From Kumtagia sp052180275 (GTDB lineage Bacteria; Pseudomonadota; Alphaproteobacteria; Rhizobiales; Rhizobiaceae), in assembly GCF_052180275.1 (NCBI RefSeq), contig NZ_CP197465.1, positions 3,224,001 to 3,288,000 on the forward strand: a stretch of DNA of 64,000 nucleotides, written 5' to 3'. A program made the position numbers and the translations under genes. Shown in pieces: positions 1 to 7,961 of this stretch. Positions within the stretch are counted from its first letter, which is position 1; every line of letters starts with the position of its first letter. The notes under the pieces were generated by a model. It did not search any database and was not told the origin of the DNA. It was given only the letters and a program-made list of their open reading frames with translations.

Positions 1-144
1 CTGGGAGAGCCAGCCGACGGAACGACCGAGCTGGCTGGCCGTTTCCGTCAGCGTCATGCCGCGCGACCTTCGCAACGCGCGGATGTCGCCCGCCAGCATC
101 GTCTCGGCGTCGCCGTCCAGGTCAGGGAAAGAGATCGCGTTCAT
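1..144 (-). CDS. XRE-family transcriptional regulator (partial, N-terminus only)
   Basis: The first 48 codons of a minus-strand gene run off the left edge of the window. The translation starts MNAISFPDLDGDAETML and continues into a lambda-repressor-type helix-turn-helix (AGDIRALRRSRGMTLTETA, then SQLGRSVGWLSQ). This is typical of XRE regulators, many of which carry a C-terminal cupin that cannot be seen here. The start codon at 142-144 lies inside the first of two 28-bp direct repeats that look like operators, so autoregulation and control of the divergent nitroreductase gene are likely. The ribosome binding site is weak. The family call is confident; the ligand and the rest of the protein are unknown. 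Confidence 0.75.
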   Translation of the reverse strand, partial: MNAISFPDLDGDAETMLAGDIRALRRSRGMTLTETASQLGRSVGWLSQ

Positions 145-206
145 GAAAAAATCCAGGATAATTTCATACACATGGCTGTCATGAAAAAATCAAGGAGAAT
201 TTCATA
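141..206. promoter_or_regulatory. Two tandem operator-like imperfect palindromes
   Basis: Two 28-bp direct repeats (141-168 and 179-206) differ at three positions and sit 38 bp apart, between the XRE regulator and the divergent nitroreductase gene. Each is an imperfect palindrome with outer half-sites ATGAAA and TTTCAT. Copy 1 has arms ATGAAAAAATCC and GGATAATTTCAT, 10 of 12 complementary. A palindromic pair this close to a HTH regulator start suggests binding sites for that regulator. Binding is inferred. Confidence 0.6.
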
Positions 207-304
207 AGGATACGAATCGCTTGCGCGATAGCGGGGCGTCGTGCAAACGCTGGTTATGGCAGCGTCGAGGGACGCCTGTTCGCGCGGTAGGGAAAGGACC
301 ACGC

Positions 305-1015
305 ATGCTGGCACCGGACATCAAGACTGATGAGTTCGATGAAGCCTCGATTGTCGATGAAGCGATCATGTCGCGTCGCTCGGTGCGGGCTTTTCTGCCC
401 GATCCCGTGGATGACGCGACGATACGCGACATGCTCGAGGTTTCGGCGCGTGCGCCTTCCGGCACCAATATGCAGCCGTGGCGCGTCTATGTGACGAAGG
501 GCGAGACCAAGCAGCGTATTTCCGACGCCGTCCTGAATTCCGGCATACGCGCCGAGAAGATCGCCTGGGACGAATACAAATATTATCCAGACCAGTTCTT
601 CGAACCGTACCAGACGCGCCGCCGGACCGTCGGTTTCGGTCTCTATTCGGCGCTCGGCATCGGCCGGCGTGAAGTGGAGCGCATGCGTGAGCAGCACGAC
701 CGCAACTTTGTCTTCTTCGATGCTCCGGTTGGCATGATCTTCACCATCGACCGGCGGCTGAACAAGGGGTCGTGGGTCGACCTCGGTATGTTTCTGGAAA
801 ACATCATGATCGCCGCCAGGGGCAGGGGCCTGCACACCTGCCCGCAGGCGGCGTTCGCGCCCTATCACCGGCAGATCCGGCCGGTGCTGAACATTCCCGA
901 GGAAGAGATCCTCGTCTGCGGCATGGCGCTGGGCTACGAGGACACGACCAAGCCGGAGAACCAGTTCCGCACCGAGCGCGCGCCGCTGGAAGACTGGGTG
1001 ACATTCCTCAAATAA
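305..1015 (+). CDS. Nitroreductase family protein
   Basis: A 236-residue FMN-dependent nitroreductase-fold protein. The N-terminal SRRSVRAF segment and the RAPSGTNMQPW motif are typical FMN-binding positions of the family. A C-terminal GMALGYED-type segment also fits. The ATG at 305 is preferred over an upstream in-frame start at 221 because it follows an AAGGAC-like ribosome binding site and because the conserved domain begins shortly after it. The gene diverges from the XRE regulator, with the twin operators between them, so it is the likely regulatory target. The substrate (nitroaromatic, quinone or other) cannot be told from sequence. Confidence 0.85.
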   Translation: MLAPDIKTDEFDEASIVDEAIMSRRSVRAFLPDPVDDATIRDMLEVSARAPSGTNMQPWRVYVTKGETKQRISDAVLNSGIRAEKIAWDEYKYYPDQFFEPYQTRRRTVGFGLYSALGIGRREVERMREQHDRNFVFFDAPVGMIFTIDRRLNKGSWVDLGMFLENIMIAARGRGLHTCPQAAFAPYHRQIRPVLNIPEEEILVCGMALGYEDTTKPENQFRTERAPLEDWVTFLK

Positions 1016-1073
1016 TGGTCGAGCGGTAAGGCGGCCAGGACGATCGGGCGCGAAACGCCCCGGCCGGCGAAGT

Positions 1074-1700
1074 TCAATTGGCGGCGAAGCAGTAGAACAG
1101 CCCGGCGCCGCCAGTGCCCTTGAAGGCGTCGACGCTGCAGCCGCCGCGCGACGCATGGGAGGAGTTCCAGGATTTGGCCTCGGCCGAGTCGTTTAGTCCC
1201 ATGCGGTCATGGTGGCCCATCATGGCTGCGCCTTCGGCGCCGCCCATCGTCCAGTTGCCGCAGGTCTCCGGCGCGGCCGTGCCGTCGGGCTTGGAGCCGG
1301 TCATGATGTCGTGCTGGTTCGGCTTGTCGCCGCGCCCATTGACGGCATTGCCTTTTTCATCGAGTGCGGTCTGCTTGGTGAGGTTGTTCTTGTCACTATG
1401 CAACGAAGCGACGTCGTCGGCGACCTTCTCGCCCTTGGCGTTGAACCATGGGCCTGCGCCGATGCGGTCCTTGGCGTTCTCGGCGTCGGTCGAGAGATAG
1501 GCCTTCCAAGTCTTTCCGGTAATGCCGGCCGACGCGGCGAGGGTCGCGCAATAGGCATCGGCACCCACAAGGCCGCCAAGGTCGCCGCCCTTGCCCGGAT
1601 TGGCGCTGGTAACGAAAAAGCTCATCGTAGTGTCCTGCGCGAAGGCGCCAAGCGCCGAGCAGACGAGAACAGCGGCGGCAGTGCCGATCAGGCGATTCAT
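1074..1700 (-). CDS. Exported lectin-like (DUF1554-type) protein
   Basis: A 208-residue protein with a clear signal peptide (MNRLIGTAAAVLVCSALGAFAQ). The mature part contains GLVGADAYCATLA, KTWKAYLST, GAGPWFNAKG, CGNWTMGG, NSSHASRGGCS and a final LFYCFAAN. These match the pattern of bacterial proteins annotated as lectin or DUF1554, which share an endostatin/C-type-lectin-like fold with paired cysteines and tryptophans. It is a single gene, convergent with the nitroreductase gene. The likely location is periplasmic or secreted. Carbohydrate binding is a family-level guess. Confidence 0.65.
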   Translation of the reverse strand: MNRLIGTAAAVLVCSALGAFAQDTTMSFFVTSANPGKGGDLGGLVGADAYCATLAASAGITGKTWKAYLSTDAENAKDRIGAGPWFNAKGEKVADDVASLHSDKNNLTKQTALDEKGNAVNGRGDKPNQHDIMTGSKPDGTAAPETCGNWTMGGAEGAAMMGHHDRMGLNDSAEAKSWNSSHASRGGCSVDAFKGTGGAGLFYCFAAN

Positions 1701-1876
1701 GAAATTCCTCCCGTTCGTTGCGTTGGCCGGCGGATGTCAGGAGCATGGCCCCCGTAGCATGGAACCCGGCCAGGTCGGTGGCGTATCACGACACATGTAT
1801 GCGAACGCACGTGGCCCGCGTATTCTTCCCGGCGCGTTGACGATAGCGGGCCGTCGCGTTGGGCGCTTGGGCGCTG

Positions 1877-2407
1877 TCAGTTCGCTGGCAGGCTGCCGGC
1901 GATGCGCTTTTCCATGACCCACTTGGCGCCGCGCGGCCAGGAATAGTTGGCTCCCATGCGCAGGCCGGAATAGCCGAGGGCGACCGGTGCTCCGGTGCCG
2001 GCGTCGACCACCCTGATCAGCATTTCGTATTCTGTGCGGCTTACCCGGTTGACCACGCCGGTCATGGCCAATTGCCCGCCGAGCTTCTTGGCGATCGGCG
2101 CTTCGCAGCCCTTGCAGTCGCGCAAGTCGCCGGCCTTGGCGATGTCGCCCGCCGCCGGTTTCGTGTCGACGATCTTGTATTGGCCGGTCGACAGCAGGAA
2201 ATCCTTTGCCGCCTGGGTGGATTCGGCCAGGTAGCGCGTGTCGCGTTCATCCTGCGGGATGATGCCGGCCGCCGCACTGGAATCCATCATCTCGAAATCG
2301 AAGACGACGATGTCTTTCGCGGGCTCGGACGCCGCCGTGCCGTCGATAGCTGCCAGCAAGGCCATGCAGGCCATGGAAGGGATCGAGAATCGGTGCTGCT
2401 TGCCCAT
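1877..2407 (-). CDS. Hypothetical exported protein, DUF2380/DUF3280-like
   Basis: A 176-residue protein with a probable N-terminal signal segment (residues 1-26). It continues with DIVVFDFEMMDSSAA, which resembles the start of the DUF2380/DUF3280 domain, also found near methanol or methylamine oxidation genes. A CKGCEAP segment carries two cysteines. The C-terminal half (LAMTGVVNRVSRTEYEM, then VVDAGTGAPV) looks like a lipoprotein-type beta domain. It stands alone between the lectin-like gene and sarcosine oxidase. The function is unknown; a role in C1 metabolism is only suggested by the family and the neighbours. Confidence 0.55.
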   Translation of the reverse strand: MGKQHRFSIPSMACMALLAAIDGTAASEPAKDIVVFDFEMMDSSAAAGIIPQDERDTRYLAESTQAAKDFLLSTGQYKIVDTKPAAGDIAKAGDLRDCKGCEAPIAKKLGGQLAMTGVVNRVSRTEYEMLIRVVDAGTGAPVALGYSGLRMGANYSWPRGAKWVMEKRIAGSLPAN

Positions 2408-2556
2408 GGTTTATCCGTTCGCTTGCGGTTTCAGACCTGGGAATTGCAAATAAAAGAATAGCACCATCGAAGGGCAAGACCATTGGTCTTTTGTGCAGGC
2501 CCTCGGGCCGCCCCGTGTGGGATGGGGAGGCTGATGACGCCGCAGCGCAAACCTCA

Positions 2557-2619
2557 GCCCCCAATCCGACCTCGCTTCGCTCGTGCTTCGCACTCTTCTC
2601 CCCCGCAAGCGGGAGAAGG
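2557..2619. repeat. Rhizobial-type palindromic intergenic element
   Basis: The sequence downstream of soxG contains the pattern AATCCGACCTCGCTTCG followed by a hairpin built from CTTCTCCC and GGGAGAAG (about 2594-2618). This composition is typical of repeated palindromic elements scattered between rhizobial genes. It may also act as a weak terminator for the soxBDAG operon. The family assignment is from memory of such repeats. Confidence 0.45.
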
Positions 2620-2624
2620 AAAGT

Positions 2625-3212
2625 TCACCGCACCTCGTAGCCGACTTCCTCGCTCGCATGGCAGAGCGCCGTCCAGAAGGAGCGGGCGAAGGAGCGGAAG
2701 ATGGTGAGGTCGAAGCGGTCCGGTCCCGTGCGCTGGATGTGCGCAAAAATGTCGTGATGGTTGGTCGAGATGCCCGAGCCGAGAGGGAAGGCCGGCAGCG
2801 AAAAATCGATCGCGAAGAATTTTGCCAGCACCCATTCGGCCTTCGGGCCGGCGATGCGAAGCGCCGTGCGTCCGTGCGAAAGATCCGTGACGGTTCCGAT
2901 CGTTATCGGGATCGCCTGAAGAAGAGAATCAGCCAGACCTTCGTCATCGGAGACGATCAGGAATTTTCCAGGTGCGATGCCGAAGGCGGCCTTGCCATCG
3001 GCCGCGATGCCGCCGCCGGCGCCATCCGGCAGCGACAGGCCGGTGGCGGTGCGGATCGCGGCGATGACGGCCTTTTCCTCGCCATGCCAGGCGGCGACCT
3101 GGACGATCGAGCCCGGCTGCGTTTCGGACAGCACCACGCCGACGCCGTCGGCGAAATTGCCGTGCGAGCCCGGCCGCCAGACCGGCTGGAGGGGCGAAAG
3201 CATCTCAACCAT
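2625..3212 (-). CDS. soxG: Sarcosine oxidase, gamma subunit
   Basis: A 195-residue protein, the last gene of the soxBDAG operon. The subunit belongs to the heterotetrameric sarcosine oxidase, which oxidatively demethylates sarcosine to glycine while the methyl group becomes methylene-tetrahydrofolate. SoxG-type features include TDLSHGRTALRIAG near the centre and the C-terminal FDLTIFRSFARSFW segment. Its start overlaps the end of soxA by 8 bp, which indicates translational coupling. The length is normal for the family. Confidence 0.9.
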   Translation of the reverse strand: MVEMLSPLQPVWRPGSHGNFADGVGVVLSETQPGSIVQVAAWHGEEKAVIAAIRTATGLSLPDGAGGGIAADGKAAFGIAPGKFLIVSDDEGLADSLLQAIPITIGTVTDLSHGRTALRIAGPKAEWVLAKFFAIDFSLPAFPLGSGISTNHHDIFAHIQRTGPDRFDLTIFRSFARSFWTALCHASEEVGYEVR

Positions 3213-6198
3213 GCATGCGGGTCCCTTCGGGATCGAAGAAATGGTGGCTGACGATCTCGACCGGGCCGAAGCGTTTTCGCAGCGGGTCGGAGACGAAGGC
3301 GCGCGTGCCGTGGCGCGACTTGCCGCCCTTGACCAGCGCCAGGCCGATATATTTGCCGAGCGACGGCGAATAGCAGACGGCTGTGATGTGTCCGATCGAG
3401 TTGCGCGGATTGGCCTCGTCCAACCGCTCGACGATATGCGCGCCGCCGTTCAGCGACCGGTTGTCGAGCGAGATCAGGCCAACGAGCTTGAGGCGGTCCT
3501 CGGCGACCAACCCTTCGCGTCCGAGCATGTTCGAACCGATGAACGGTTTTTTCTTGGACAGCATCCAGTCGAGATGCAGGTCGTTTGCCGTAGTGCGGCC
3601 GTCAATCTCGGCGCCCGTCACATGGCCCTTCTCGATGCGCATCGTGCCCAGCGCCTCGAGGCCGTAGGGGACCATGCCGAACGGTTTTCCGGCTTCGATC
3701 AAGGCTTCCCAGACGTGGGTGCCGTGGCCGGCACCGCAGTAGACTTCGTAGGCCATCTCGCCGGAGAAGGAGAGGCGGCAGATTTTTACCGGCACGCCGG
3801 CGATCTCGCCGCTGACGATGCCCATGAAGGGCAAGGCGGCATTGTCGACGGCGGTGCCAGTGACGCAAGTGGCCAGAATTTCCCGGGCCTTGGGGCCGCC
3901 GATCGCAGCACCCGCCCACTGGTCGGTGACCGAGGTGACATGGACTTTCAGGTCCGGCCATACCACGTCGAGGAAATATTCGAGATGCTGCATGACCTTG
4001 CCGGCATTGGCCGTGGTCGTGGTCATCAGGAAATCGTGCTCGCCGAGACGCCAGGTCGTGCCGTCGTCGAAGGCGATGCCTTCCTCGCGCAGCATCAGGC
4101 CGTAGCGCGCCTTGTTGACGGCGAGCGTGGAAAACATGTTGGAGTAGACGCGGTCGAGTAGTTCGCCGGCGTCAGGTCCCTGTATGGCGATCTTGCCCAG
4201 TGTCGAAACGTCGACGATGCCGGCGATCTCGCGAGTGGTCCTGGTCTCGCGCACATAGGCCTGTTCGACCGTTTCGCCAGGCTTTCCGTATATCTGCGGG
4301 CGGAACCACAGGCCCGCGGCATATAGCTTCGCGCCCTGCGCGACATGCCAGTCGTGCATTGGTGTCAGGCGCTCGGGCTTGATGTCGCCGTAGCGCTCGG
4401 CGGCGAGCGCGCCGATCGACACCGCAGAGAAGGGCGGGCGGAAACGGGTGGTGCCGACTTCGGGGATAGGCTTTCCCAGCGCGTCGGCCATGATGGCAAG
4501 GCCGGGCACGTTCGAGGTCTTGCCCTGGTCGGTCGCCATGCCGAGCGTGGTGTAGCGCTTCAGGTGCTCGACCGAGACGAAACCTTCGCGATGGGCGAGG
4601 CGCACGTCGTCGGCGGTGACGTCGTGCTGGAGGTCGACGAACGCCTTGCCCTTCGCGGGAATCTCGAACACCGGCGCGGGCTCGGAGAAGGGCGCGGCAT
4701 GTTCGACTTCCGGCACGGCTTCGGGATGCGTGGCGCCGCCGGCGGCGCGCAGCCCGGCCGAAAGCCCCTCGGCAAGCGCGTCGGCGGTGGTGAAGCGGCC
4801 GTTGAAGGCGCCGGCGCCGATCCAGTTCTGGGATGGCTCCGGCGGCAGGAAGGCCTGCAACGCATTGTCCCATTTCGGCGCGGCGCCGGCCTGGCTGGCG
4901 AGGTGGATGACCGGCGACCAGCCGCCCGAAACGATCAGGCAGTCGGCGTCGAGATGACGCGCCTCTCCGGTGAGCGCACGGGCAGCGAGGTCGAAACCCT
5001 GCACCTTGATGCCGGAGACGTGCTTGCCGCCTTCGGTGGCGACGACGGCGTGGCGCAGCAGCAACTGGCCACCGACGGACGAGGCTATGGCGCGGGCTTC
5101 CGCCGAGATGTCGGCGCGAACTTCGACGATCGCCGCGATCGAGGCGCCGGCATCGCGCAGGGCAAGCGCGGCGGCATAGGCGCCGTCATTGTTGGCGAAC
5201 AGCGCGATCTTCTCGCCGGGCAGGACGCCGAATTCGGCCGCGTAGCGCTGCGCGGCGGAGGCCAGCATGACGCCTGGGCGGTCGTTGCCCGGAAACACAA
5301 GCGGCCGCTCGAAGGCGCCGGCGGCAAGAATCACCGTGCCGGCGCGGATCGACCAGTGGCGATGGCGCGGCTCGCCCTTGCCGGGTTTTTCCTTGTGATC
5401 GGCGACGCGCTCGAGCGCGGCGAGGGCGTTGTTGTCGTAGTAGCCCCAGACGGTGGTGCGCGGCAGCAGCCGCACATTTTCGCGCGCCTTCAGGTCACGC
5501 AGCGTTTCGGCCGCCCATTCGGCGGCGGGCATGGCGTCGATCTGCTCGGCGGACCAGTTGGCCGAGCCGCCGAAGCGCGAGTCGAGTTCGGCGAGGATGA
5601 CGCGCGCGCCGCCTTCCGACGCGGCCTTCGCCGCCATGAGGCCGGCGGGGCCGGAACCCACCACAAGCACGTCGCAAAATGCGTTCATGCGTTCGTAGCG
5701 CGAAGAGTCCTTGGCGAGGCCGGCCCGGCCGAGACCGGCGGCGCGGCGGATGAAATGTTCGCAGAACATCCAGAAGCGGGTGCCCTTCAGCGGGCCGACG
5801 ACCGGACCCATGAAGGTCTTGTAGTAGAAACCGGCGGAGAGTGCCTTGCCGGCCAGTCCGTTGACCGCGCCCACGTCGAAGGCGAGCGACGGAAAACGGT
5901 TCTGGCTGACGGCGACGAGGCCGTCGTAAATCTCCAGCATGGTGGCCGGGATGTTGGGCTCGCGTTCCTCGCCCTTCAGCACAGTGACCAGCGCCGAGGG
6001 CTCGTCGATGCCTGCGGTGAATACGCCGCGCGGGCGATGGTACTTGAACGAGCGGGCAATCAACGAGATGCCGTTGGCGAGCAGCGCCGAAGCCAGCGTG
6101 TCGCCGGCATGGCCGGTCAACGGCTTTCCGTCGAAGCTGAAGCGGATGGTGCGGGTGCGATCGACGCGCCCGGCGGTGTTGCCGCGACGCGGGCTCAT
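3205..6198 (-). CDS. soxA: Sarcosine oxidase, alpha subunit
   Basis: A 997-residue protein, the normal size for SoxA. In order it has an N-terminal ferredoxin-like segment (IRFSFDGKPLTGHAGDTLA), a dinucleotide-binding motif (DVLVVGSGPAGLMAA, about residue 170), an amine-oxidase/NAD part, and a C-terminal GcvT-like tetrahydrofolate-binding domain (YEVYCGAGHG, GLEALGTMRIEKGH). The start at 6198 was chosen because it forms an ATGA overlap with soxD; an upstream in-frame start at 6300 would read through soxD sequence. The subunit carries NAD and folate sites in the heterotetramer, so it links sarcosine breakdown to the C1 genes elsewhere in the window. Confidence 0.93.
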   Translation of the reverse strand: MSPRRGNTAGRVDRTRTIRFSFDGKPLTGHAGDTLASALLANGISLIARSFKYHRPRGVFTAGIDEPSALVTVLKGEEREPNIPATMLEIYDGLVAVSQNRFPSLAFDVGAVNGLAGKALSAGFYYKTFMGPVVGPLKGTRFWMFCEHFIRRAAGLGRAGLAKDSSRYERMNAFCDVLVVGSGPAGLMAAKAASEGGARVILAELDSRFGGSANWSAEQIDAMPAAEWAAETLRDLKARENVRLLPRTTVWGYYDNNALAALERVADHKEKPGKGEPRHRHWSIRAGTVILAAGAFERPLVFPGNDRPGVMLASAAQRYAAEFGVLPGEKIALFANNDGAYAAALALRDAGASIAAIVEVRADISAEARAIASSVGGQLLLRHAVVATEGGKHVSGIKVQGFDLAARALTGEARHLDADCLIVSGGWSPVIHLASQAGAAPKWDNALQAFLPPEPSQNWIGAGAFNGRFTTADALAEGLSAGLRAAGGATHPEAVPEVEHAAPFSEPAPVFEIPAKGKAFVDLQHDVTADDVRLAHREGFVSVEHLKRYTTLGMATDQGKTSNVPGLAIMADALGKPIPEVGTTRFRPPFSAVSIGALAAERYGDIKPERLTPMHDWHVAQGAKLYAAGLWFRPQIYGKPGETVEQAYVRETRTTREIAGIVDVSTLGKIAIQGPDAGELLDRVYSNMFSTLAVNKARYGLMLREEGIAFDDGTTWRLGEHDFLMTTTTANAGKVMQHLEYFLDVVWPDLKVHVTSVTDQWAGAAIGGPKAREILATCVTGTAVDNAALPFMGIVSGEIAGVPVKICRLSFSGEMAYEVYCGAGHGTHVWEALIEAGKPFGMVPYGLEALGTMRIEKGHVTGAEIDGRTTANDLHLDWMLSKKKPFIGSNMLGREGLVAEDRLKLVGLISLDNRSLNGGAHIVERLDEANPRNSIGHITAVCYSPSLGKYIGLALVKGGKSRHGTRAFVSDPLRKRFGPVEIVSHHFFDPEGTRMHG

Positions 6199-6479
6199 GA
6201 ACGGCCTCCATGCCGGCGGCCAGCGGAACCACTGGTGAAAGCCACGTCGGAAATGCGGTGGGTCAAGGTGCTGCGCGTTACGGCCAGATGCGAACGGCAT
6301 CCGCCGGAATGCTGCCAGATCTCGCGATGGTCGCCTGCGATGTTGGTGCGATCATAGACATAGGCGTTCCAGGCGGCCTGGTCGGTCGAGGCGGGATCAG
6401 GACGGGTGCGGTTGCCGTCCCCCTGGTAGGAGAATTCCGACACGTCGCGCGGGCCGCAATAGGGGCAGGTGATCAGCAT
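6195..6479 (-). CDS. soxD: Sarcosine oxidase, delta subunit
   Basis: A 94-residue zinc-binding subunit. It begins MLITCPYCGPRD, with the paired cysteines expected for the SoxD zinc site, and includes GCRSHLAVTR toward the C-terminus. The segment AWNAYVYDRTN is typical of SoxD. It lies between soxB and soxA, overlapping the soxA start by 4 bp (ATGA) and separated from soxB by about 50 bp. The size and order match heterotetrameric sarcosine oxidase operons. Confidence 0.92.
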   Translation of the reverse strand: MLITCPYCGPRDVSEFSYQGDGNRTRPDPASTDQAAWNAYVYDRTNIAGDHREIWQHSGGCRSHLAVTRSTLTHRISDVAFTSGSAGRRHGGRS

Positions 6480-6528
6480 TTGTCGGCGGTCCGGCGATGA
6501 TTTCTGGCGAACATGATGGCGATCAAAC

Positions 6529-7788
6529 TCAATGCAGCTTGGGCGTGGCGCCCTGGCCCTTGTCGTCGATCAGCGCGCCGCGGTGGAAGCGGTCGAGCGT
6601 GAAGGGCGCGTTGATCTCGTGCGGGGCGTTCTTGGCGATGGTCCAGGCGAAACACCAGCCGGAGGCTGGCGTCGCCTTGAAGCCGCCGTAGCACCAGCCG
6701 CAATTGAGATACATGCCGGGCAGGGGGCCGGTGGTGATGATCGGCGAGCCGTCCATCGACATGTCCATGACGCCGCCCCAGGAACGCAGCAGCCGGACTT
6801 TCGCGAAACCGGGGAACATGGCGAGCAGTTCGCTCATCACCTCTTCGACCAGTGGCAGGTTCCCGCGCTGCGCGTAAGTGTTGTAGCCGTCGAGGTCGCC
6901 GCCGAATACCAGGCCGCCCTTGTCGGACTGCGAGACATAGAGATGGCCGCCGCCCCAGGTGATCACGCCGGGCAGGATCGGCTTCAGCGATTCGGAGACA
7001 AAGGCCTGGAGCACGTGGCTCTCGATAGGAAGATTGTCGATGCCGGCGAGTTTCAGCACGCGGCCGGTGCTGCCGGCGGCGGCGACAGCCACCTTCTTGG
7101 CGCGGATGTCGCCGCGTGTCGTCTTGACGCCGACGATCCGGTCGCCTTCCTTGAGGAAGCCGATCACTTCGCAATTCTCAAGAATGTCGACGCCGCGCCG
7201 GTCGGCGCCGCGCGCATATCCCCAGGCCACGGCGTCGTGGCGGGCCGAGCCGGCACGCGGCTGCAACAGGCCGCCGACCACCGGGAAACGCGCCTTCGGC
7301 GACACGTCGAGGCCGGGATAGAGCTGGGCGATCTGGTCCGGGCTCAGCAATTCGGCGTCGCCGCCTTCATGGAGCATGGCGTTGCCACGCCGGGCGTAGT
7401 CGTCGAGCTGGCCGGGCGTGTGGGCGAGGTTCAAAATGCCGCGCTGCGAGAACATGACGTTGTAGTTCAGATCGTGGGAAAGGTTCTCCCACAGCTTCAT
7501 CGAGTGCTCGTAGAAGCGGATGTTCTGCGGCAGTAGGTAGTTGGAGCGCACGATGGTGGTGTTGCGGCCGATGTTGCCGGAGCCGAGATAGCCCTTCTCG
7601 ACCACCGCGACATTGGTGATGCCGTGTTCCTTGGCGAGGTAATAGGCGGTCGACAGGCCATGGCCGCCGCCGCCGATGATGATGACATCGTAGGTCGGCT
7701 TGGGGTCGGGCTTGCGCCATGCCGGCTTCCAGTCGCGGTTGCCGGTGAGCGCATTCTTGAGGATCGAAAAAGCAGAATATTCCGCCAT
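6529..7788 (-). CDS. soxB: Sarcosine oxidase, beta subunit
   Basis: A 419-residue FAD/FMN-bearing catalytic subunit and the first gene of the operon. The FAD motif YDVIIIGGGGHGLSTAYYLA begins near residue 33. SWGGVMDMSMDGSPII and NCGWCYGGFKATPASG near the C-terminus are characteristic of SoxB. The start at 7788 (MAEYSAFSILKNAL) was chosen over an in-frame start 20 codons upstream because SoxB proteins begin at about this point. The promoter should lie in the 7789-7961 region shared with the divergent MscS gene. The electron acceptor is oxygen in the known enzyme. Confidence 0.93.
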   Translation of the reverse strand: MAEYSAFSILKNALTGNRDWKPAWRKPDPKPTYDVIIIGGGGHGLSTAYYLAKEHGITNVAVVEKGYLGSGNIGRNTTIVRSNYLLPQNIRFYEHSMKLWENLSHDLNYNVMFSQRGILNLAHTPGQLDDYARRGNAMLHEGGDAELLSPDQIAQLYPGLDVSPKARFPVVGGLLQPRAGSARHDAVAWGYARGADRRGVDILENCEVIGFLKEGDRIVGVKTTRGDIRAKKVAVAAAGSTGRVLKLAGIDNLPIESHVLQAFVSESLKPILPGVITWGGGHLYVSQSDKGGLVFGGDLDGYNTYAQRGNLPLVEEVMSELLAMFPGFAKVRLLRSWGGVMDMSMDGSPIITTGPLPGMYLNCGWCYGGFKATPASGWCFAWTIAKNAPHEINAPFTLDRFHRGALIDDKGQGATPKLH

Positions 7789-7961
7789 CGGGAAAGAAAC
7801 TTTCAGGTTAGGCAAGCGGCACACTATAGGCGGAGCCGTAGCGTGCAAGCCAGTTTTACGCCACTCCTTTTCACAAGTCCGACTCCGGCTTGCCCGGTGA
7901 GGGCGCGACCAGTATCACTGCCGGCCATGCGAACGCCATTTTGCCAGCCTTCAAGCGTCGG

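Noticed and set aside
4345..6357. 670-codon plus-strand open frame
   Set aside because: Antisense to soxA, with shadow composition and no motifs.
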